From VMDJ01 sp038146785 (GTDB lineage: Bacteria > Pseudomonadota > Gammaproteobacteria > Chromatiales > Chromatiaceae), in assembly GCA_038146785.1 (NCBI GenBank), contig JAYQSI010000017.1, forward strand, positions 124,001 to 188,000: 64,000 bases of DNA, read 5' to 3'. The position numbers and the translations under genes are program-made. This document shows positions 1 to 8,856 of the stretch, piece by piece. How positions within the stretch are numbered: position 1 is the stretch's first letter; each line of letters starts with the position of its first letter. The notes under the pieces are model-generated. The model had not been told where the DNA came from. It saw only the letters and a program-made list of their open reading frames with translations, and made no database searches.

Positions 1-374
1 CCGCGTTCTGGTTGATTCAATTCGATGATCTTGGTCTTAGTTACGGGTAGTCGAATACCGTAATCAAACTTATTCACCAAGATAAAGTCGCCCACTAACA
101 AGGTAGGCATCATCGAGCCTGATGGAATACGGAAAGGCTCTACGATAAAAGCGCGCAGCAATAGAACGATTAAAAAGATCGGCCAGAACGAACGTGCATA
201 CTCTGCATAAACCGGCAGGATGTCGCCTTTTTCATAGTCTTTATGATTTAAGCGATACAGCAACCAAACAACACCACTGATAACAGTGCCGACTGCCAAA
301 GCATGCTCGATACCAAATTGCATGATGATCCAAACGAGGAATCCAAAAAAACCAATGACTGCGATCGATTGCAT
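1..374 (-). CDS. lepB: Signal peptidase I, N-terminal 124 residues (cut by window edge)
   Basis: Membrane-anchored serine protease that removes signal peptides from exported proteins at the outer face of the inner membrane. The visible part shows hydrophobic segments near residues 4-20, 28-40 and 62-76, then the family S26 block PSGSMMPTLLVGDF, whose SM serine is the nucleophile, followed by the KFDYGIRLP block. The general-base lysine lies beyond the window. The ATG at 374 is 13 bases after the lepA stop codon, and lepA-lepB is a classic operon. The assignment is secure; only the C-terminal part is missing, because of the window boundary. Confidence 0.95.
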   Translation of the reverse strand, partial: MQSIAVIGFFGFLVWIIMQFGIEHALAVGTVISGVVWLLYRLNHKDYEKGDILPVYAEYARSFWPIFLIVLLLRAFIVEPFRIPSGSMMPTLLVGDFILVNKFDYGIRLPVTKTKIIELNQPER

Positions 375-387
375 GCTGAAAAGTCCG

Positions 388-2193
388 TTAGTTGTCTTTG
401 CCGACTTGTAGCACCGCAAGGAAAGCTTCTTGTGGAATCTCCACGCGCCCTACTTGTTTCATGCGTTTTTTACCGGCTTTTTGTTTTTCTAAAAGCTTAC
501 GTTTTCGAGAAGCGTCACCACCATAACACTTTGCGGTTACATTTTTGCGTAAAGCTTTCACTGATGAGCGCGCAATAATCTTAGCGCCAATAGCTGCTTG
601 GATAGCCACTTCAAACATCTGACGCGGAATGATTTCTTTCATGCGGTCAGTTAAATCACGACCGCGAGATTCTGCGTAATCACGATGCACGATGATTGAA
701 AGTGCATCGACCTTCTCGCTGTTAATCAGAATGTCGAGCTTAATCAGCTTAGCCTCTTGGAAGCGCTTAAATTCATATTCAAACGAGGCATAACCACGAC
801 TGACCGATTTAAGGCGATCAAAGAAGTCGAGTACAACTTCATTCATGGGCAAGTCGTAAGTTAATTGAACTTGGCCAGCAAGATATTGCATGTTCTTTTG
901 AACGCCGCGCTTCTCAATACACAGATTGATCACGTTACCGAGGTAATCTTGAGGCACCAAAATATTCGCTTCGATAATGGGCTCACGGACTTCAGCAATG
1001 CGGCTCGGATCAGGTAGATCCGAAGGGTTACTGATTTTGATGATTTCACCGCTGTTTAAAGCAATCTCGTAAATAACGGTTGGTGCAGTAGTAATCAGGT
1101 CGAGATCAAACTCACGCTCTAAGCGTTCTTGAATGATCTCCATGTGCAACATGCCCAAAAAGCCACAACGAAAACCAAATCCAAGCGCTTGGGATGTTTC
1201 TGGCTCGTAGGCTAATGCGGCATCGTTGAGTTTTAGTTTCTGCAGTGATTCGCGGAATGACTCATAGTCATCTGAGCTCACAGGGTATAGGCCAGCAAAA
1301 ACGCGCGGATGCATTTCCTTAAAACCCGGTAAAGGTTTGGCGGCCTGTTTATTTTCAATCGTTATGGTGTCACCGACTGGTGCGCCGTCGATATCTTTGA
1401 TGCCCGCGATAACAAAGCCTACTTCACCGGTTGAAAGCACTTTTTTATCTAAGCGCTTAGGTGTGAACACGCCCACCTTTTCAACTTGGAATGTCCGGCC
1501 TGTCGACATGATGCGCATTTTATCTTTTGGTTTAATCTCACCATTAACAACGCGGATCAGTGAGATAACGCCAACGTAAGGGTCAAACCAAGAATCAATA
1601 ATCAGAGCTTGCAGAGGATCTGATGCATCACCGGCTGGTGGAGGAATAAGTTTTATTAAGCTTTCAAGAAGATCCTCAATGCCAATGCCTGTCTTAGCAC
1701 TCACTTCTAGTGCTTCTGTCGCATCGATACCAATGATCTCTTCGATCTCTTGTTTGACCTTATCTGGATCAGCTGATGGTAAATCGATCTTATTAAGGAC
1801 AGGCACGACCTCTAAACCCTGCTCTATCGCGGTGTAACAGTTGGCCACACTTTGGGCTTCAACACCTTGTGCGGCATCAACGACCAACAAGGCGCCTTCA
1901 CAGGCTGCCAGTGAGCGAGAGACCTCATAAGAGAAATCAACGTGCCCTGGGGTATCGATAAAGTTGAGCTGGTAAGTCTCACCATTCTGCGCGGTGTAAT
2001 GCAGGGTGACAGACTGAGCTTTGATCGTAATGCCACGTTCACGCTCGATATCCATCGAATCGAGGACCTGAGCTGCCATTTCGCGCTCAGTAAGACCGCC
2101 GCAAATCTGTATAAAGCGGTCGGCAATAGTCGACTTTCCATGGTCGATGTGCGCGATGATGGAGAAGTTACGGATGTGACTTAAGTCAGTCAT
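388..2193 (-). CDS. lepA: Elongation factor 4 (LepA), ribosomal back-translocase GTPase
   Basis: Translational GTPase that acts on the 70S ribosome. From the chosen start (MTDLSHIRN) the protein has 601 residues, the usual length. The G1 loop AHIDHGKST is at residues 14-22, the switch motif RGITI near 53-57, DTPGH at 80-84 and NKID near 134. The C-terminal LepA-specific domain ends in a basic tail (SRKRKLLEKQKAGKKRMK). An in-frame ATG ten codons earlier (2223) is possible, but family members start close to the IRNFSIIAH segment. It lies just upstream of lepB and is separated from the sigma-E operon by a strong terminator. Confidence 0.96.
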   Translation of the reverse strand: MTDLSHIRNFSIIAHIDHGKSTIADRFIQICGGLTEREMAAQVLDSMDIERERGITIKAQSVTLHYTAQNGETYQLNFIDTPGHVDFSYEVSRSLAACEGALLVVDAAQGVEAQSVANCYTAIEQGLEVVPVLNKIDLPSADPDKVKQEIEEIIGIDATEALEVSAKTGIGIEDLLESLIKLIPPPAGDASDPLQALIIDSWFDPYVGVISLIRVVNGEIKPKDKMRIMSTGRTFQVEKVGVFTPKRLDKKVLSTGEVGFVIAGIKDIDGAPVGDTITIENKQAAKPLPGFKEMHPRVFAGLYPVSSDDYESFRESLQKLKLNDAALAYEPETSQALGFGFRCGFLGMLHMEIIQERLEREFDLDLITTAPTVIYEIALNSGEIIKISNPSDLPDPSRIAEVREPIIEANILVPQDYLGNVINLCIEKRGVQKNMQYLAGQVQLTYDLPMNEVVLDFFDRLKSVSRGYASFEYEFKRFQEAKLIKLDILINSEKVDALSIIVHRDYAESRGRDLTDRMKEIIPRQMFEVAIQAAIGAKIIARSSVKALRKNVTAKCYGGDASRKRKLLEKQKAGKKRMKQVGRVEIPQEAFLAVLQVGKDN

Positions 2194-2236
2194 AGAGTCG
2201 TTACGCAAAAAATGGGGCTCCATCTGTCACAAGACA

Positions 2237-2270
2237 TAAAAAACGGGACCCCCGTGAGAGGCCCCGTTTT
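2237..2270 (-). terminator. Rho-independent terminator of the sigma-E operon
   Basis: Read on the minus strand, an 11-bp stem (AAAACGGGGCC pairing with GGTCCCGTTTT, including one G-T pair) has a 7-base loop and runs into six T residues. It follows the glutaredoxin-like gene by about 20 bases and separates the rpoE operon from lepA-lepB. Confidence 0.88.
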
Positions 2271-2290
2271 GGGAGCAATCGTTAAACAAA

Positions 2291-2536
2291 TTATAACGGA
2301 TTCTGTGGGTCGCCGAAATGACTGATCAGTGCCTCAGAGGATGGAATTAGCTCGCAAATCAGAGTTTGATCGAGCATCAGGACGGGGACTCTGAGCCCAT
2401 ACTCGTCTTTCCACTGCGGATTCTGATCCACATCACACCATTCAAGATGATCTAGCCGATCCGGCCATCCCCGATGAAGCATGGAGACCATGTCTTCACA
2501 AAGGTGACAGCCTTCTCGGTAGAACAGCTTAAGCAT
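2291..2536 (-). CDS. Glutaredoxin-family thiol protein (DUF836-like)
   Basis: Small 81-residue thioredoxin-fold protein. The N-terminal strand LKLFYREGCHLC carries a CxxC redox pair at C10 and C13, followed by a helix. The later segment RVPVLML supplies the cis-proline seen in glutaredoxins. It resembles the glutaredoxin-like family often found next to mucD or lepA in gammaproteobacteria. The partner and substrate are unknown. Its ATG overlaps the mucD stop by one base (TAATG), so it is probably translationally coupled, and it is the last gene of the sigma-E operon. Confidence 0.8.
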   Translation of the reverse strand: MLKLFYREGCHLCEDMVSMLHRGWPDRLDHLEWCDVDQNPQWKDEYGLRVPVLMLDQTLICELIPSSEALISHFGDPQNPL

Positions 2537-3939
2537 TAGCGCCCAATGGTCAGTGCGACAAAGGCAGGATTGCCGTCACGAATAATTAATGCGGCGACGG
2601 TGCCTTTATTCATTGCCTCTTCCATCATCGATTGAAGCTGGTCTGCATTTTTCACAGATTGACGGTTAAACATCTTCACGATGTCGCCTGCTTTAAGCAC
2701 GGTTGCTAAACGACTGCTTGGCGAGACCTCACGAATCACCGCGCCACCCTCTGACATGCCAGAAGCTTCACGCTCATCCGATGTCAGATCACTAATCTGA
2801 ACACCTAGGGTATCAATCATCTTAGGTGCAGATGATGAGCTATTCGCTTGGATTCCATCTTTAGGTAACTGAGCAACCTTGATCGACTTGGTAATCGTTT
2901 TGCCGTTACGGATGATCTCAAGCTTATGTGTTTTATCAACTGCGGAGCGGCCAACGATTGGCGGTAATTCGCTAGAGTAACGAATATTGATACCGTTGAA
3001 CTTGGTGATGATGTCACCGACTTCAAGACCTGCATCGCTCGCAGGTGTATTTGGAAGCACCTTGGATACCAAAGCGCCACGTGGCTTATCTAAACCAAAG
3101 CTGTCCGCAAGATTGTTATCAACATCTTGAATCAACACACCAAGGTAGCCACGAGAGACGCTGCCATTGCTGCGGATCTGATTAGCGACATCCATGGCAA
3201 GCTCGATTGGGATTGAGAACGACAGACCCATGAAGCCACCTGAGCGGCTGAAGATCTGTGAATTGATACCTACAACTTCACCATCGAGATTGAATAGAGG
3301 GCCGCCAGAGTTGCCAGGATTAATTGCAACATCGGTTTGAATGAAAGGCACATAGTTCTCACGAGGCAAGTTACGTCCTTTTGCACTAACGATGCCGGCT
3401 GTCACACTGTGGTCAAAACCAAACGGTGAACCAATCGCCAGCACCCACTCGCCTACGCGTAATTTGTCACTACTGCCAATTTTCACCACAGGAAGATTCT
3501 TCGCATCAATCTTGATGACTGCTACGTCAGTGTCTGGATCACTACCAATGAGTTCAGCTTCAAACACACGGCGATCGCTTAGACGCACTTCTATCGCATC
3601 AGCATCTTTGATGACGTGATTGTTTGTCATGATGTAGCCATCGTTACTTAAGATAAAACCCGAACCTAGTGATTGGGCATCACGGTTGCCAAGATCAGGA
3701 ATGCCTTCTTCAAAGAACTTCTTAAACAATTCAGGCATTGGCATATTGTCTGGAAGATCGAATTGACGACGCATGGATTGACGCGGCGCTTTCATGTCAT
3801 GACGAGTACTGATATTGACCACTGATGGACTGTTTTTTTCAGCGAGTTCAGCAAAATCAGGAAGATTTGCTGCGAATGATGATTGCGCAACAAAGGTCAA
3901 CGCAAATAACCATGAAATAACAGACGCTCTATTAAACAT
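2536..3939 (-). CDS. mucD: Periplasmic serine protease/chaperone of the DegP/MucD family
   Basis: Degrades or refolds misfolded envelope proteins. It has 467 residues: a signal peptide (about residues 1-24, ending SSFAA), a trypsin-like domain with catalytic triad H108 (TNNHV), D138 (DTDVAV) and S211 (GNSGGP), then two PDZ domains (about 255-345 and 370-465). Lying in the rpoE-rseA-rseC operon makes it the MucD orthologue rather than a DegS. Eighteen bases separate it from rseC. Confidence 0.94.
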   Translation of the reverse strand: MFNRASVISWLFALTFVAQSSFAANLPDFAELAEKNSPSVVNISTRHDMKAPRQSMRRQFDLPDNMPMPELFKKFFEEGIPDLGNRDAQSLGSGFILSNDGYIMTNNHVIKDADAIEVRLSDRRVFEAELIGSDPDTDVAVIKIDAKNLPVVKIGSSDKLRVGEWVLAIGSPFGFDHSVTAGIVSAKGRNLPRENYVPFIQTDVAINPGNSGGPLFNLDGEVVGINSQIFSRSGGFMGLSFSIPIELAMDVANQIRSNGSVSRGYLGVLIQDVDNNLADSFGLDKPRGALVSKVLPNTPASDAGLEVGDIITKFNGINIRYSSELPPIVGRSAVDKTHKLEIIRNGKTITKSIKVAQLPKDGIQANSSSSAPKMIDTLGVQISDLTSDEREASGMSEGGAVIREVSPSSRLATVLKAGDIVKMFNRQSVKNADQLQSMMEEAMNKGTVAALIIRDGNPAFVALTIGR

Positions 3940-3957
3940 GTTTGTATCCTTTTACTT

Positions 3958-4452
3958 TTAAGGCTTGGAATTTAATTGTTCAAAGGCAACCTGCACACCG
4001 GCAGGTTGCGTACTGACTTTGATAAGCGAAGTGTTGATAGGTTCCTTACGCTTAGCAGCTTTTAACCCCATCGCTAAACCTAGACATCCGCCGAGTAAGG
4101 CAAGGCCATCGTTAAATGCGCCTGGTCCAAATATCGCTATGGCTGCGGCATTACCCACAATTGCACCGACCATGAGCGCAAACAAAGGCAAGCCATATAA
4201 AGACCAAATGGATTTCGAGTAGGTGGATTCTGGAATTTTAAGCGTTACCGTTGAGCCCATCGTTGGGGTTGAATCGAATTGATCAATAAACAAATCAACT
4301 TCGTTCTCGGCACGATTTGGAAACCACTTGCCTATTGCTGCTGTACCACACCCTGCTTTTGCATCACATGAATGGCAGCCACTTTGGCGTTGAATGGCGA
4401 CGCGAATAAGGTTTCCGCGAGAGGCAATGACAGTCGCTTGCTGTTCAATCAT
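3958..4452 (-). CDS. rseC: SoxR-reducing / sigma-E regulatory membrane protein RseC
   Basis: Inner-membrane protein of 164 residues. The N-terminal half carries three cysteines in the pattern CHSC-x5-C (C26, C29, C35) typical of RseC/MucC. Two hydrophobic segments follow at roughly residues 93-113 and 117-145. In E. coli the family modulates sigma-E activity and takes part in SoxR reduction. Its ATG overlaps the rseA stop (ATGA), so it directly follows the anti-sigma gene with no rseB between them. Confidence 0.88.
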   Translation of the reverse strand: MIEQQATVIASRGNLIRVAIQRQSGCHSCDAKAGCGTAAIGKWFPNRAENEVDLFIDQFDSTPTMGSTVTLKIPESTYSKSIWSLYGLPLFALMVGAIVGNAAAIAIFGPGAFNDGLALLGGCLGLAMGLKAAKRKEPINTSLIKVSTQPAGVQVAFEQLNSKP

Positions 4453-4988
4453 TGCTGAGCTGAATCACAAGCTAGAACTTGCTTAACAACACAGTTCTTA
4501 TCTTTTTTGGCTTTTAAACTTTCTAAAGTTTCCCATTCGCCCACCTTGCTCAGGTCAAAACTTGAGCCATGCTGAACACGACCTTGTGACACGACCTCAA
4601 GACCATCTGGTGCGGCAATTGGAGGAGCGAACGCATATTGAGGAACGTTGGATGAAGGTTGATCAAACTGGCTGATTTGAGGGGCAACTAAAACCGCCAT
4701 CATGGCGACTGTTGCTGCAATGGCTGTTCCGCTAACAAATCGAAGAACCGGTCTTTCATGCCAGCGACGAGGCGCTAAAACGGTAGGCTCATCATTAAGG
4801 CGTTGTGATACAGCCTGATGTGTCGAGCTAGCATCGATGGCCAGAGATTCATTGCGTAAGGCCGCGCCAATTTGCGAATAACGAGAAGCCGTTTTAGCTG
4901 TTTCGGTTGAACAATCGATCTTGTGGGAGCCGGCCTCCCCATCGAGGAAGGCGGATAGATTTTCGTCAGATGATTTTTGGTTTGTCAT
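4449..4988 (-). CDS. rseA: Anti-sigma-E factor RseA (MucA)
   Basis: Single-pass inner-membrane protein that holds sigma-E inactive. It has 179 residues. The N-terminal cytoplasmic segment includes the typical LSAFLDGE motif (residues 11-18), a membrane span lies near 82-101, and a short periplasmic tail has two cysteines close to the C-terminus (NCVVKQVLACD). It overlaps the end of rpoE by four bases (ATGA), so the two are coupled. The periplasmic part is short, and no RseB-type partner is encoded next to it. Confidence 0.88.
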   Translation of the reverse strand: MTNQKSSDENLSAFLDGEAGSHKIDCSTETAKTASRYSQIGAALRNESLAIDASSTHQAVSQRLNDEPTVLAPRRWHERPVLRFVSGTAIAATVAMMAVLVAPQISQFDQPSSNVPQYAFAPPIAAPDGLEVVSQGRVQHGSSFDLSKVGEWETLESLKAKKDKNCVVKQVLACDSAQQ

Positions 4989-5572
4989 TCATCATGCCCC
5001 ATCAAAGGTTTAATGGCTTTATCTACAGCTTCGCGAGCCCTAAAAATGCGAGATCGAACCGTGCCAATAGGACAATCCATGGCTTCTGCAATCTCGTCGT
5101 AACTCAATCCGTCGATCTCTCTGAGTGTTAAAGCGGTTTTAAGTTCCTCAGGCAGTTGATCTACTGCTTCCAGAATCACTGCTTTCAGATCCGCTTCCTC
5201 CGCAAGACGCTCAGGCGTTTCCTGTTCCTTTAGTCTTGTACCCATGTCCATTTGTTCCGCAATTTCCGCTTCAATATCGCCTTGAGGCGGCCTTCTGGAT
5301 AAGGTCGCTAAGTGATTTTTGGCAGTATTGATGGCCACACGATAGAGCCAGGTGTAGAACTGACTATCGCCGCGGAAGTTGGGTAATGCCCGATAAGCCT
5401 TGATAAAGGCCTCCTGGGTCACGTCAAGAACCTCATCTTGATCGCGAATGAATCGAGAGATCAGATTAGCAATGCGCTGCTGATATTTAATAACGAGCGG
5501 ATCAAAGGCTTTTTTGTCGCCTTTTTGGACTCGTTTGACCAAATCAATGTCAGATTGTGCGGTGTTAGTCAT
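4985..5572 (-). CDS. rpoE: RNA polymerase extracytoplasmic sigma factor, sigma-E (AlgU type)
   Basis: Directs transcription of envelope-stress genes. It has 195 residues, the standard length. Region 2 (about 20-95) includes DVTQEAFIKAYRALPNFRG and FYTWLYRVAINTAKN. Region 4 (about 130-185) has the helix-turn-helix LSYDEIAEAMDCPIGTVRSR. It is the first gene of the operon and is divergent from nadB, an arrangement shared with E. coli. I could not find a convincing sigma-E autoregulatory promoter in the 129-base gap. Confidence 0.95.
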   Translation of the reverse strand: MTNTAQSDIDLVKRVQKGDKKAFDPLVIKYQQRIANLISRFIRDQDEVLDVTQEAFIKAYRALPNFRGDSQFYTWLYRVAINTAKNHLATLSRRPPQGDIEAEIAEQMDMGTRLKEQETPERLAEEADLKAVILEAVDQLPEELKTALTLREIDGLSYDEIAEAMDCPIGTVRSRIFRAREAVDKAIKPLMGHDE

Positions 5573-5701
5573 ACTTCCCAGTGTTTATCTTCAACGGCGA
5601 CTATCGCCACACGACGTGTAAATTCGTAACATAGCGCCACTTTAAATGAATTTGATGCTCGAGGTTGCGCCACGTCTAAGTTTTGACTGACGTGTTTCTC
5701 C

Positions 5702-7321
5702 ATGGTTCCCCAGCTTTCTTGTGATGTGTTGATTATTGGCAGTGGTGCTGCAGGCTTAAGCACGGCCCTGCGCTTGCCTGAAAATCTTAATATTGTGGTT
5801 GTCGCTAAGCGTGAATTAGCCGAGGGCAACACTGTGTACGCGCAAGGCGGAATCTCGGCAGTATTGGATTCAGCTGACTCACTTGAATCTCATGTTGCTG
5901 ACACGCTCTCTGCAGGCGCAGGCTTGGGTAACGAGGCGGTGATTCGACGCGTGGTTGAGCGAGGACCGGAAAATATTCGTTGGCTCGCAGAACTTGGCGT
6001 TCATTTCACCTCAACGCCCCCTACAGGTGACTCTAAACTTCACCTCACTCAAGAAGGTGGTCATAGTCACCGTCGTGTCGCTCACGTAGCTGATGCGACC
6101 GGTCGAGAGATGCAGACCACCTTGGTGGATGTGGTTCGCACTCGAAAAAATATTCAACTTCTTGAAAACCATATCGCTGTTGATTTGATTCTTCGCCCTA
6201 GTAAAGCCGGCGGCAAACGTTGTGTTGGCGCTTACTTGATGAATCTTGAATCAAATCAGGTCATGGGTGTTGGCTCACGCTGTGTTGTTTTGGCAACCGG
6301 TGGTGCTAGCAAAGCTTACCTTTATACAAGCAACCCTGATGTTGCGACAGGTGATGGTATTGCGATGGCTTGGCGCGCAGGTTGTCGTGTCAGCAATATG
6401 GAGTTCATTCAATTTCACCCTACTTGCTTATATCACCCGAATGCTAAGTCGTTTCTCGTCAGTGAAGCTGTGCGGGGTGAAGGCGGCCATTTATTGTTAG
6501 CTGATGGTGAGCGCTTCATGGATCAATTCGATCCACGTGGTGAGCTTGCCCCAAGAGATATTGTTGCTCGAGCCATAGACCATGAGATGAAGCGTTTAGG
6601 TAGCGATTGCGTCTATCTGGATATTAGCCATAAGCCGGCTGAATTTATTGAGCATCACTTCCCTACCATCTTAGAGCGCAGCCTATCGCTAGGCTTTGAT
6701 ATGCGTAAAGAACCTTTGCCGGTTGTTCCCGCGGCCCATTACACCTGCGGTGGTGTCAAAGTGAATGATGTGGGAGAAACTGATGTGGCAGGTTTATATG
6801 CCGTTGGTGAAACCGCCTACACAGGTCTTCATGGTGCCAATCGCATGGCCAGCAATTCACTTCTTGAGTGTTTGGTTTATGCCCAGCTTGCGGCTGAAGA
6901 TATCGAATCCAAAATTGCGCACGTCTCTATGCCAAGTGACATCGAGGATTGGGACGATAGTCGTGTTACCGATGCTGATGAAGAAGTCGTTGTGTCGCAC
7001 AACTGGGAAGAGTTGCGTCGCTTTATGTGGGATTACGTGGGAATTGTGAGAAGCAATAAGCGCCTCGCAAGAGCTCGACGAAGAGTTAACCTGCTTCGCC
7101 ATGAAGTCGCTGAGTATTACGCTAATTTTAAAGTCACCAATGACTTGCTTGAGCTACGTAACTTATTGGATGTGGCTGACTTGATTATTCAATCTGCCCA
7201 GCGTCGTCGTGAAAGTCGTGGCTTACATTACACGCTAGATTTTCCACAAGTGGATGTTAATCAGTGTCAGCCTACAACGCTTATTCCGGACAATTACCGC
7301 CCGAAGGGTCAGAAGGTTTAA
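5702..7321 (+). CDS. nadB: L-aspartate oxidase
   Basis: FAD enzyme that oxidises L-aspartate to iminoaspartate, the first step of de novo NAD synthesis. It has 539 residues. The dinucleotide-binding motif VLIIGSGAAGLS starts near residue 9. Family blocks EFIQFHPTCLYHP, RGELAPRDIVARAI and the late FAD-contacting GLHGANRMASNSLLECLV are all present. A basic helical domain closes the protein. It is divergent from rpoE, and its 3' end overlaps the convergent cptA-like gene by 41 bases. Confidence 0.95.
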   Translation: MVPQLSCDVLIIGSGAAGLSTALRLPENLNIVVVAKRELAEGNTVYAQGGISAVLDSADSLESHVADTLSAGAGLGNEAVIRRVVERGPENIRWLAELGVHFTSTPPTGDSKLHLTQEGGHSHRRVAHVADATGREMQTTLVDVVRTRKNIQLLENHIAVDLILRPSKAGGKRCVGAYLMNLESNQVMGVGSRCVVLATGGASKAYLYTSNPDVATGDGIAMAWRAGCRVSNMEFIQFHPTCLYHPNAKSFLVSEAVRGEGGHLLLADGERFMDQFDPRGELAPRDIVARAIDHEMKRLGSDCVYLDISHKPAEFIEHHFPTILERSLSLGFDMRKEPLPVVPAAHYTCGGVKVNDVGETDVAGLYAVGETAYTGLHGANRMASNSLLECLVYAQLAAEDIESKIAHVSMPSDIEDWDDSRVTDADEEVVVSHNWEELRRFMWDYVGIVRSNKRLARARRRVNLLRHEVAEYYANFKVTNDLLELRNLLDVADLIIQSAQRRRESRGLHYTLDFPQVDVNQCQPTTLIPDNYRPKGQKV

Positions 7322-7724
7322 ACGGCTGAATAAGCCAACGGCGTAACAACCAAAGGCCTTCTTCAGTGCAGTTTCTCTCAGTAGCCCACACGGTGTAGCG
7401 CTTACGCTTAGTTCTCAGTGTGACATGCGTCAGATTCTCAGTAAGGATCTTGACTGAGCGATCAATGATTGGCTCCATCGCATCCAGTCGAGTGCCTATT
7501 TTTGCCGTTTTACCCTCGAGATCGATAAAGGCTTCTTCAGCGCCGAGACCATTGGTTAAATGATCAGCCATCCAAACAAACATGGCGCTGATCACAATCA
7601 AGAAGAGTTTGAGCTGTAATGGCCATTGGATGGGCCATACAAGAAAAGCAATCAACATCACCAAGCTGGCAATAAATGCTCGGTGCATTGGATCTTTGCT
7701 GACTTTGACCAGTTGCGCTTGCAT
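7281..7724 (-). CDS. Small membrane protein, YgfX/CptA-like
   Basis: A 147-residue protein. Two closely spaced hydrophobic segments (about residues 16-30 and 34-51) are separated by a short WPIQWP turn, and a soluble basic C-terminal region contains WLLRRWLIQPFKP. Size, architecture and position beside nadB resemble the YgfX/CptA group, but similarity is weak and the function is inferred only loosely. The start codon lies directly upstream of the tatD stop region, in the same direction. The C-terminal 13 codons overlap the nadB 3' end on the opposite strand. Confidence 0.5.
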   Translation of the reverse strand: MQAQLVKVSKDPMHRAFIASLVMLIAFLVWPIQWPLQLKLFLIVISAMFVWMADHLTNGLGAEEAFIDLEGKTAKIGTRLDAMEPIIDRSVKILTENLTHVTLRTKRKRYTVWATERNCTEEGLWLLRRWLIQPFKPSDPSGGNCPE

Positions 7725-8504
7725 CTAAGCTCGATGTGCCGCGGAGAATAAACGATAGAAGTTATCGGTTGTTATACGACCGACCTCCTCAGACGTCATA
7801 TTGCGCAGCTCGCCAATCTTTTCTGCGACATAACGTACATAGAGCGGCTGATTGGGTTTGCCACGATGCGGTACCGGCGCTAAATACGGCGAATCAGTTT
7901 CAATGAGCATGCGATCAAGCGGTACTTTCTGAGCAACTTCCTGTAGCTCAACGGCATTTTTAAACGTCACAATCCCAGAGAAAGAGATGTAGAACCCCAT
8001 TTCCATGGCAGCTTGAGCCATATCCCACGTCTCGGTGAAGCAATGCATCACGCCGCCGACTTCGGCAGCACCTTCTTCTTGAAGAATACGAATAGTGTCT
8101 TCACGTGCTTCTCGGGTATGGATGATTAACGGTTTCTTAGCGATTTTTGCCGCACGAATATGGGTTCGAAAACGTTCGCGCTGCCACTCCAGATCACCTT
8201 CAACCCGGAAGTAATCAAGACCTGTTTCACCGATCGCGACGTTTTTAGGGTGTTTGGCTAGCTCAACAAGCTCATCTACCGTGGGTTCACGTCGGTCATC
8301 ATCACAAGGATGCACGCCAACCGAAACGGACACGCCTTTTTGTGTCTCTACTGCTGCCAACATCTCAGGGTAGCTCTCAAGGTCGATAGAGACACACAGC
8401 ATGTGACCAATATCTGCCTCATGTGCAGTATCAATAAGTTCAGATAAGTTATTGTTTTTAGATAGATCTAACCTATCTAAGTGGCAATGAGAATCAACCA
8501 GCAT
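7725..8504 (-). CDS. tatD: TatD-family metal-dependent DNase
   Basis: TIM-barrel metallohydrolase of 259 residues. Metal ligands are visible in order: DSHCHLD (residues 4-10), the GETGLDY glutamate, LIIHTREA, the MHCF histidine and ETDSPYLAP near residue 205. The family includes the 3'-5' exonuclease TatD and the YcfH subgroup. In E. coli ycfH follows holB, and here it sits at the end of the same tmk-holB gene string, so the YcfH subgroup is likely. Confidence 0.92.
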   Translation of the reverse strand: MLVDSHCHLDRLDLSKNNNLSELIDTAHEADIGHMLCVSIDLESYPEMLAAVETQKGVSVSVGVHPCDDDRREPTVDELVELAKHPKNVAIGETGLDYFRVEGDLEWQRERFRTHIRAAKIAKKPLIIHTREAREDTIRILQEEGAAEVGGVMHCFTETWDMAQAAMEMGFYISFSGIVTFKNAVELQEVAQKVPLDRMLIETDSPYLAPVPHRGKPNQPLYVRYVAEKIGELRNMTSEEVGRITTDNFYRLFSAAHRA

Positions 8505-8508
8505 CAGA

Positions 8509-8856
8509 TTACATAGTGTGAGTAAGACGGTCTGATTTTAAAGCACCGCCGAGGTATGCCTCAATCTTATTGCGCAGTGCGCTGCCCTCGTCACCTTGAA
8601 ACTGCAGACCTACACCGGCTGATTTATTGCCCTCAGCACCCACAGGGGTAACCCAAACAACTTTGCCGGTGATGGCGATGGCATCAGGTTCATCCATTAA
8701 TTGAAGAAGGAGGTAAACCTCGTCATCAAGCGAGAAAGTCTTGGAGGTAGGGATAAACAGACCACCGTTTTCCACAAATGCCATGTAATTGGCTTGTAAC
8801 GAGGTCGTATCCTTAATGGAGAATTTTAAAAAATCGTGACGATCCGCTGGGCTCAT
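8509..8856 (-). CDS. pilZ: PilZ-domain protein (type IV pilus / c-di-GMP family)
   Basis: A small protein of 115 residues starting MSPADRHDF. The ATG overlaps the holB stop (ATGA), which decides the start over an upstream in-frame codon. The block GLFIPTSKTFSLDDEVYLLLQL and the later KVVWVTPVG are typical of the PilZ subfamily found between holB and tatD in Pseudomonas and relatives, needed for type IV pilus biogenesis. The RxxxR and DxSxxG c-di-GMP signatures are not visible, as in true PilZ proteins of this subgroup. Confidence 0.85.
   Translation of the reverse strand: MSPADRHDFLKFSIKDTTSLQANYMAFVENGGLFIPTSKTFSLDDEVYLLLQLMDEPDAIAITGKVVWVTPVGAEGNKSAGVGLQFQGDEGSALRNKIEAYLGGALKSDRLTHTM

Noticed and set aside
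303..578. Open reading frame of 91 codons across lepB and lepA on the plus strand
   Set aside because: It is antisense to well-supported genes and has no family features.
1694..1702. TTAGCACTC half-site of CIRCE (another at 47432)
   Set aside because: No matching GAGTGCTAA nine bases away, and the first lies within lepA. HrcA operators, if any, are outside the window.
5573..5701. Sigma-E autoregulated promoter before rpoE
   Set aside because: AAAACTT is present, but no TCTGA-type box occurs at 16-17 bases, so it does not meet the consensus.
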